A stretch of 10,795 nucleotides of DNA. It comes from an uncultured Mollicutes bacterium. GTDB taxonomy: Bacteria; Bacillota_I; Bacilli_A; Acholeplasmatales; Anaeroplasmataceae. Where the stretch lies: contig CALCWU010000256.1 in assembly GCA_937905855.1 (NCBI GenBank), positions 1 through 10,795 on the forward strand, read 5' to 3'. The notes under the pieces were generated by a model. It worked only from the letters and a program-made list of their open reading frames with translations. It was not told where the DNA came from and did no database searches. This document shows positions 8,701 through 10,795 of this stretch, piece by piece (the first letter of the stretch is position 1; every line of letters begins with the position of its first letter). Both the position numbers and the translations under genes were made by a program.

Positions 8701-10795
8701 TATACTAAATGTTGTATCAGCATTTTTATCAGCTGAGTAAATCACAGAATCATCAGTAATTTCGAAGTTATATGTTCCTATATTTAAGTTTCCAATAACC
8801 TCAAAATAAACTGTTCCAATATAAATATTGTCTGAATTTATAGCATCACTTCTAGTAAATGTTATATCACTAGTACCAAGATTAGCAACAAATCCCTCTT
8901 GCGCATCGCATTTACTAATTTTAAATAAGCTAGAATCAAAATTAAAAATTATACTTGCACTACTTAAATCATAGGCATAATTCTTTAAATAAATATCAAT
9001 TGCAATTAATCCATTATAATAATTATCATATTTATTATTTCCATGAAGGGATAACTCAAGACTAGCTTCTGTCTTAGTAATTGCATCTCTTGTAATAATT
9101 ATTGTATATTCTTTAACTGTTTCATCCTCAGCTGTAACCAAAATCTTTATTTCGTTATCAACTCCAGAATTAAGACTAACATTAGTTGTAAATCCACCTT
9201 GGCCCTTAATAGCCTTGCCTAAGGAAGCAAATGACTTTTCATTAGTTTCAGTTGTAAGCTTTACATAAGGCTTATTAATATGAGTTGGATAAGTATATGT
9301 ACTATTCTCTAAAATACCAATCTCCTTATCATCAATTGTAATGCTAAGTGATGTATCACTGCTTAAATCACCAGTTATTGCCGCAAGCTCTAATTCTAAG
9401 CTCAAATATTTTAAAACATTTACTTCCGTAAGTGAACTTGCAATGTAATAATAATTTGCATCACTTTCATCAGAAAATGATATATTTACCTTACCAGCAA
9501 AATCCTTATCTTTTTTATTAAACGTTACTGTACAAAGCTCAATATCAGTATCATTTATGCCTTTGCTAGAGTTTGAAAAAGAGCAAGAAACTGTATTCGT
9601 TATATCATCCATTCCACAGTTATCAAACGTATCAGATGTAACCGTTGCAACAGTAACACTACTTGGAACATTTAAAATAAAATCTATAGCATATACATTA
9701 TCTTTATTCTTATTTGCTAAATGAACTGTAACAGTAAATGACATAGAATCATTTTTAAAATTATCAATCGTAAAATATAAGTATGGTTCATTAATTACTA
9801 GATTCATTTCAAATCCAAGTACCTTAAATGTTTGTAAATCATCACTTAGAGTTGCATCCAAAACTACACTACTAGCACCATTAATTGACTCTAAAACTAC
9901 ATCTCCTAAATAAATATATGAATTATTTATGCCTGAGGAAAAGCTGAATTGTAATTCATTATTTTCTATATCAATTGAAACTCCATGTATTAAGCTAAAT
10001 CTTCTTATTTTAGCATTATTATTAAAATTAAAAGAAATTGTTCCATTCTTCAAAATATTGCCATTAACATTTTGAAGATAAATAGAAAATGCATTTTCAT
10101 CCTTCTCTTTAAATAATACATAATCAGTATCTAAATTTTCATCACTTGATAGCTTTTCATATTTTGCTACTAAAGTTATTGTTTTAGTTATTTTATATGG
10201 GAATAAAATAAGCTCATCATTATAATACCAACCAACAAATCTATAGCCTTCTAATGTTGGCTTAGGTTCTGAATCAATCATTGTACCATATAAACCTTCA
10301 TATGTAGTCGTTGTAAGAGTTCCATCTAATGGATCTAACGTAATAGTATACTTAGTTGTATCTTCTTCCCAAATAGCTGTAAGAACTACATTACTACTTA
10401 ATGTATCACCTATTTTAGCAATTTCACCATTTTCATAACTCCAGCCCTTAAAATAATATATTTTACCATCTGAAGTAACACTATTGTTAAAGGTAGGAAG
10501 TGAATTAATCTTTGTAGTATTATAAACAATTGCAGGTGTCTTACTATATTTTGTTACAAATGTTATGCTATAAGTAATCTCATCCTTAGAGCTTAACTCA
10601 TAAAAATGAGCATATAATGTTGTATTTTCAGTAATAGTATCACCATAAACAGCCTGAGTTCCATTTTCATAGAACCAACCATTAAAACGATACCATATGC
10701 CGTTATTTTGAGTATCCTCAATAACTGGAAGCTCTGGTAAATTATAAATACCACTAACAGCTGATGGAGCACTTCCATATTCACTACTATATGTT
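2746..10795 (-). CDS. Giant modular surface/secreted protein with dockerin (5'-partial)
   Basis: This reading frame is open from the right edge (first full codon at 10794) to a TGA at 2748-2746, giving 2682 visible residues (roughly 290 kDa). An ATG at 10281 has no Shine-Dalgarno sequence and sits inside an InlB repeat, so it is not the start; the true start and presumed signal peptide lie outside the window. Module order by visible residue: InlB B-repeats 1-218; cohesin-like sandwiches about 219-332, 333-461 and 573-709; cadherin-like modules 462-572, 710-809 and 810-906; an MBG/Ig-like module 907-997; fifteen 80-residue Ig-like repeats about 999-2201; MBG_2-type 2202-2279; Ig-like 2280-2358; pre-dockerin domain 2399-2494; dockerin 2495-2558; acidic tail 2559-2682. 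No enzymatic motif, LPXTG signal or C-terminal membrane segment is visible. The likely role is an extracellular adhesin or stalk docked to a cohesin partner; this role is inferred from the modules. Confidence 0.93.
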   Translation of the reverse strand, partial: TYSSEYGSAPSAVSGIYNLPELPVIEDTQNNGIWYRFNGWFYENGTQAVYGDTITENTTLYAHFYELSSKDEITYSITFVTKYSKTPAIVYNTTKINSLPTFNNSVTSDGKIYYFKGWSYENGEIAKIGDTLSSNVVLTAIWEEDTTKYTITLDPLDGTLTTTTYEGLYGTMIDSEPKPTLEGYRFVGWYYNDELILFPYKITKTITLVAKYEKLSSDENLDTDYVLFKEKDENAFSIYLQNVNGNILKNGTISFNFNNNAKIRRFSLIHGVSIDIENNELQFSFSSGINNSYIYLGDVVLESINGASSVVLDATLSDDLQTFKVLGFEMNLVINEPYLYFTIDNFKNDSMSFTVTVHLANKNKDNVYAIDFILNVPSSVTVATVTSDTFDNCGMDDITNTVSCSFSNSSKGINDTDIELCTVTFNKKDKDFAGKVNISFSDESDANYYYIASSLTEVNVLKYLSLELELAAITGDLSSDTSLSITIDDKEIGILENSTYTYPTHINKPYVKLTTETNEKSFASLGKAIKGQGGFTTNVSLNSGVDNEIKILVTAEDETVKEYTIIITRDAITKTEASLELSLHGNNKYDNYYNGLIAIDIYLKNYAYDLSSASIIFNFDSSLFKISKCDAQEGFVANLGTSDITFTRSDAINSDNIYIGTVYFEVIGNLNIGTYNFEITDDSVIYSADKNADTTFSITNTSLEVISGANPIITSIIIKETGTSNVLYNIDNPEFIDGLFEVPELAYKYKNIDISLTTNSGLAIYVNGKEYNSKYLFSFNDEFDGSINIQIKATQTSTTRDYELVLNRNTGDSDNTLKSISVSVAGTNNVLVINKLADNSYEAVLNDVSYINRLNVVVSAISNSSLATISGTGSFDLNVSENVINITVTSENGIVANYKVVINVLDKEKAVIKSNNISSLGHVYSAKSISTSDVSIEALAYGMKLTSFNTSVVFKDSNDEEVTNPINVGTYKVVIQILASDDYLASDFVEEEFVISAYEVVNDDLNVIFKEDLFTYTGSSIIDVIDHLEVNDEIISDSEYVVKYSDNINAGTAYITITANGNYIIEYETAFIINQKSISDSDINASVSDKEYNASKIVLDYNDFTIKYADLTLTSDDFEIINSDYLEAGSYLIKINGKGNYKDSKTLSFKVTEVKMTSNNTTVEIVGETDGTYSVLYSGKPNTPAIVLKINGNIVSSDNYTISYENNTNAGRALVIVNPVSGKSLSGDSISKEFIILGIDIASDDVSVDEITDGSYTYLGSEIKPDVIVHYNNSILASSNYTITYKDNINAGLATIIISGTGNFSGTREVKFNIAKRLISEALSLDLEYDNVMYKAISYEPQIINLKSNYGIALADLNVIYNNNINAGTADVIITINSDNYSGSIEKTFVIEKCDLSSNFVSVKYDLGTNFKYSGNSITPQYSLILNSGENELTISNDDYSVSYPYGTDFRNIGKKSFLATANAASANFKGSIAIEFEIIAASINEVSLEAVEDQKFIAMEINPDLVLTYNGMKLVLGKDYEINYLDNSNIEVGQAIAEISGIGNYSDSVQKIIFNIVKNTSATFRVLVVDDNLIYNGNSLKPTITLYMDDKVLDAKYYNVNYPTDLINAGVKEISIVGIGSIEGLNISSNYEIKRRSLTSSDITISYQEQCKYTGKEIYITNLSISYKGVALTSSEYEITYETENLINVGTKNARITGLNNFIDDLSISYKIISIYLDNPTEEEKSLITIDEISDVAYKGTSIKPVVNIYFDGTLLTINVDYKLTYDTDLINVGTKNIKIVGINNFENYEKTISFNIVKKDINDSDVIFSDTESVMYTGSVVKPTITIAYGEIKLTIDVDYTMSSEAFEVGDATAVVTGINNYTGVKEITFKIIKESNVKATLNNTSYIYTGSEIKPTEFTFTVNDEEVIIDSSKYDLVYSNNINVSYDGDDIIAGASLTITFKESYEGSIKLSFKINPKNIGSFAVKDVEESYPYEINGVRPSFSVYDDNKLIDASNYSASYYRNMEISTTDNKAYILIKGKGNYTGTLRYEFEIIQRTYSDDEIEIVFESKYYYTGSVISPNYLININNEATTIASTISFYSNSLCENEKSPLNADIYYAKVSFSCDEYRGEKIVKFEILKVELSNSFITVDANAIYNGNDITLNQNSLELKYNEMILVLNTDFSLEYEINKNAGQYDLVINGINNFTGAINTKYTINKAKLSLKANDLTSQYSEDIKELTYEIVSGEIYNDDIIDVSLTTLATNSSNVGDYSSSNTFIPNDNYEITLNEGTYKITPYIIVISSLDQTKKYNNKLQLPTLPIELPSEVSVTYYKDGEVFEGIKEQGEYSLVARFTTTTNNYEVPSDISFIFKIEVSKSIEIKADSQMDFIYISVEIKRGREYKYRRTYTEMNITHGIDDVGENTYGINENYIILGQVLPQTKFADLVAGLNIDANNIRAYRYASNKYTLLYDCDETQLNSSKVKRYNVGTGWKLEYVIDGVVLDTVYISVIGDTNGDGNVNATDTSNMKKYIKDNATITKPDEILAMMLSNRGGNISATDLSTLKKAMKDVSVLKSYLYTKPSTNNSTLDVVNNNETPTIDENIVEDNTSIAAETISDESIIDNEETLVVFDEIIEEEVVEVDNSSSTITATTIEDVNNYANVNDSVIYYEKSKIEVQLSDLKKQKALILNKNFKEAYL
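2749..3120 (-). other. Acidic Asn/Ser/Thr-rich C-terminal tail after the dockerin
   Basis: The last 124 residues hold no recognisable domain. The first part is low-complexity and rich in Asn, Ser, Thr, Asp and Glu, with a strongly acidic run (E-E-E-V-V-E-V-D) in its middle. The last thirty or so residues change character: they become Lys-rich with regularly spaced Leu and Ile (Q-L-S-D-L-K-K-Q-K-A-L-I-L) and look like one amphipathic helix. No LPXTG, basic stop-transfer or membrane segment is present. Confidence 0.7.
2757..2763 (-). promoter_or_regulatory. Ribosome binding site of the second gene
   Basis: On the minus strand AAGGAGG lies 7 bases before the ATG at 2749, a near-ideal Shine-Dalgarno sequence at ideal spacing. 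It lies inside the last codons of the upstream gene (AAG GAG GCC, K-E-A). It decides the start of the second gene and allows strong initiation of its own, not only re-initiation by ribosomes finishing the first gene. Confidence 0.9.
3121..3312 (-). other. Type I dockerin domain, second calcium loop degenerate
   Basis: About 64 residues form two loop-helix segments. Loop one (3309-3274) is D-T-N-G-D-G-N-V-N-A-T-D, with every calcium-binding position filled, followed by the helix T-S-N-M-K-K-Y-I-K-D. Loop two (3201-3166) is L-S-N-R-G-G-N-I-S-A-T-D: positions 1 and 5, normally Asp, are Leu and Gly. The following helix L-S-T-L-K-K-A-M-K-D mirrors the first. Dockerins bind cohesin domains non-covalently, classically in cellulosomes but also in other surface assemblies. 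Positions 10 and 11, which contribute to cohesin choice, are Ala-Thr in both loops. Confidence 0.88.
3313..3600 (-). other. Beta-rich pre-dockerin domain
   Basis: About 96 residues precede the dockerin directly. They contain N-Y-I-I-L-G (the 'strand then G' opening), P-Q-T-K-F-A-D-L (the 'T-x-x-x-x-L' helix), a run of charged and Tyr-rich strands, then N-V-G-T-G-W-K-L and a strand V-L-D-T-V-Y-I-S-V-I that runs straight into G-D-T-N-G-D-G. An 'x-V-G-T-G-x-x' domain of this kind before a dockerin is a recurrent arrangement in Clostridia-type extracellular proteins; it probably packs against the dockerin. Confidence 0.65.
3721..3957 (-). other. Ig-like module with kYnn.lqlP anchor
   Basis: Seventy-nine residues run from Y-I-I-V-I-S-S through K-Y-N-N-K-L-Q-L-P, V-T-Y-Y-K-D-G, E-Q-G-E-Y-S-L-V-A-R-F and N-Y-E-V-P to F-I-F-K-I. 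The order 'strand, Y-x-G/N-x-x-x-x-P, V-x-Y-x-Y/K-D-G, G-x-Y, N-Y, F-x-I' is common in bacterial Ig-like adhesin repeats. It is followed by about 40 residues of charged linker before the pre-dockerin domain. Confidence 0.55.
3958..4191 (-). other. MBG_2-type (YGX) adhesin module
   Basis: Seventy-eight residues open with A-K-L-S-L-K-A-N-D and Q-Y-S-E-D, continue with L-T-Y-E-I-V-S-G and N-V-G-D-Y, and end N-Y-E-I-T-L-N-E-G-T-Y-K-I-T. This is the order seen in MBG_2 domains (x-I-x-A-x-D-x-x-x-Y-G-D, L-T-Y, G-x-Y, N-Y-x-I), with serine in place of the glycine of the YG motif. It marks the end of the 80-residue repeat array. Confidence 0.65.
4192..7800 (-). repeat. Array of fifteen ~80-residue Ig-like repeats in gene 1
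   Basis: Fifteen tandem units each follow the same plan. A Y-x-G-x-x-I-x-P anchor opens the unit, a short strand and V/N-D-G-type turn follows, then D/S-x-Y-x-x-x-Y, then N-x-N-A-G-x-A-x-V-x-I-x-G-x-G-N-Y/F-x-G, and finally a K/E-F-x-I closing strand. Anchor tyrosines (or equivalents) begin at 7749, 7521, 7266, 7023, 6795, 6558, 6306, 6069, 5835, 5580, 5343, 5124, 4866, 4626 and 4377, a mean spacing of 241 bases (80 residues) with a range of 219-258. Several units have lost the glycine anchor (those at 7521, 6795, 6306 and 4866). The units are clearly homologous as protein but well diverged as DNA, so the array is old. Such arrays are common stalks of Bacillota surface proteins. Confidence 0.88.
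7804..8076 (-). other. MBG/Ig-like module before the long repeat array
   Basis: About 91 residues carry V-Y-S-A-K-S-I, then V-V-F-K-D-S-N, then P-I-N-V-G-T-Y-K-V-V-I-Q-I and a final E-F-V-I-S strand. The N-V-G-T-Y-x-V turn and the closing E-F-V-I strand are shared with MBG-type and related Ig-like repeats of bacterial adhesins. It bridges the cadherin-like modules and the 80-residue repeat array. Confidence 0.6.
8077..8667 (-). repeat. Two tandem cadherin-like beta-sandwich modules in gene 1
   Basis: Two units of 100 and 97 residues lie at 8667-8368 and 8367-8077. Each starts with an L/I-x-S-I-x-V/I strand and has a middle segment where a small residue run precedes I-x-V or I-S-G-T-G. Each ends in an I-x-A/V-T-x-x-x-x-x-x-x-Y strand (R-D-Y-E-L-V-L-N-R and A-N-Y-K-V-V-I-N-V). 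The second has the typical D-N-T-L-K-S-I-S-V-S-V start seen again in the neighbouring gene (D-N-K-L-S-S-L-K-I), so the two genes share this module family. Confidence 0.75.
8668..9078 (-). other. Cohesin-like sandwich in gene 1 (third, clearest)
   Basis: The module spans about 137 residues. After an opening strand it shows G-L-I-A-I-D-I-Y-L, then S-A-S-I-I-F-N-F-D-S-S-L-F-K-I, which closely parallels the cohesin pattern of a hydrophobic strand ending in Y/F-D-x-x-L. Next come I-G-T-V-Y-F-E-V (equivalent to the cohesin 'G-x-x-A/T-x-I-x-F' strand) and an end segment with D-S-V-I-Y-S-A-D-K-N. Whether it can bind a dockerin is unknown; many Bacillota proteins carry such domains outside cellulosomes. 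Confidence 0.6.
9079..9411 (-). other. Cadherin-like beta-sandwich module in gene 1 (first)
   Basis: The module is about 111 residues and ends in the signature closing pattern I-L-V-T-A-E-D-E-T-V-K-E-Y-T-I-I-I-T-R, in which an acidic or polar turn leads to a Y-T-I-x-I-T-R strand. This is diagnostic of the cadherin-like family PF12733. The first half is longer than usual, so the N-terminal boundary is approximate. Confidence 0.65.
9412..9798 (-). other. Cohesin-like sandwich in gene 1 (second), with three cysteines
   Basis: This module of about 129 residues begins P-Y-L-Y-F-T-I-D. It has the S-F-T-V-T-V-H-L strand, the A-I-D-F-I-L-N-V-P-S-S-V strand typical of cohesin-like folds (the 'YDPSVL' position), then L-C-T-V-T-F and a closing strand. 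Three cysteines (C-G-M, V-S-C-S, E-L-C-T) are concentrated here, in a protein otherwise poor in Cys. Assignment to a cohesin or related family is a pattern-level judgement. Confidence 0.5.
9799..10140 (-). other. Beta-rich sandwich, possibly cohesin-like, in gene 1 (first)
   Basis: About 114 residues after the InlB repeats alternate short strands and polar turns. A G-T-I-S-F-N-F-N strand, a later I-Y-L-G-D-V-V-L strand and a closing V-L-D-A-T strand follow the order seen in the clearer cohesin-like modules downstream (strand pair, then a Y-x-G-x-V-x-F/L strand). The match is weak. It could be any Ig-like or carbohydrate-binding-like sandwich. Confidence 0.4.
10141..10794 (-). repeat. Three InlB B-repeats (Listeria-Bacteroides repeat, Flg_new type)
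   Basis: Three consecutive units of 71-75 residues lie at about 10794-10579, 10578-10354 and 10353-10141. Each has a starting beta strand, a central G-W-x-Y/F-E/N-x-G or similar turn (F-N-G-W-F-Y-E-N-G, F-K-G-W-S-Y-E-N-G, F-V-G-W-Y-Y-N-D), and a closing strand of the T-L-Y-A-x-W class (here T-L-Y-A-H-F, V-L-T-A-I-W, T-L-V-A-K-Y). This matches the family known from Listeria internalin B and many Bacillota surface proteins, where it acts as a spacer or adhesion module. More units may precede the window edge. The final tryptophan is replaced in two of the three units. Confidence 0.85.

Noticed and set aside
10593..10784. Minus-strand open frame of 63 codons in another frame
   Set aside because: It overlaps the InlB B-repeats, which are clearly encoded in the frame continuous with gene 1.
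1..10795. CRISPR array, insertion sequence, tRNA or rRNA gene, terminator or promoter
   Set aside because: The whole window is coding on one strand with no intergenic gap. The periodic signals are protein repeats, without conserved short DNA repeats separated by unique spacers.

Overview
The window is a very AT-rich (roughly 30% G+C by eye), fully coding stretch. It holds two large adjacent genes, both on the minus strand and both running off a window edge. The low G+C, the strong AAGGAGG ribosome binding site, the Gram-positive-type signal peptide and the module set (InlB B-repeats, cadherin-like beta-sandwiches, Y-x-G-x-x-I-x-P Ig-like repeats, a dockerin) point to a low-G+C Bacillota, plausibly an uncultured gut-type Clostridia or Bacilli/Erysipelotrichia relative. 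TGA acts as a stop and tryptophan is TGG, so the standard bacterial code applies. No species assignment is possible from the sequence alone.

Layout, read in the direction of transcription (right to left). Gene 1 (10795 to 2746) is the end of a giant modular surface or secreted protein. At least 2682 residues are visible and its true start lies beyond the right edge. Its modules in order are: three InlB B-repeats; three cohesin-like or immunoglobulin-like sandwiches with a cadherin-like module between the second and third; two more cadherin-like modules; one MBG/Ig-like module; fifteen divergent repeats of about 80 residues; an MBG_2-type module; another Ig-like module; a beta-rich pre-dockerin domain; a type I dockerin whose second calcium loop is degraded; and a 124-residue acidic Asn/Ser/Thr-rich tail ending in a short basic helix. 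Gene 2 (2749 to 1) starts inside the stop codon of gene 1 (ATGA overlap) behind a near-perfect Shine-Dalgarno sequence. It encodes a signal peptide, a cohesin-like N-terminal domain and at least seven cadherin-like modules before leaving the left edge.

The genes appear to be one transcriptional and translational unit making two exported, repeat-built proteins. Gene 1 carries a dockerin, while both genes carry cohesin-like sandwiches. The operon could therefore supply both halves of a non-covalent surface assembly, but this is inference: the cohesin-like calls rest on fold-level patterns and no binding evidence exists. No enzyme domain, sortase motif, RNA gene, mobile element, CRISPR array, promoter or terminator was seen. 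There is no intergenic DNA in the window.
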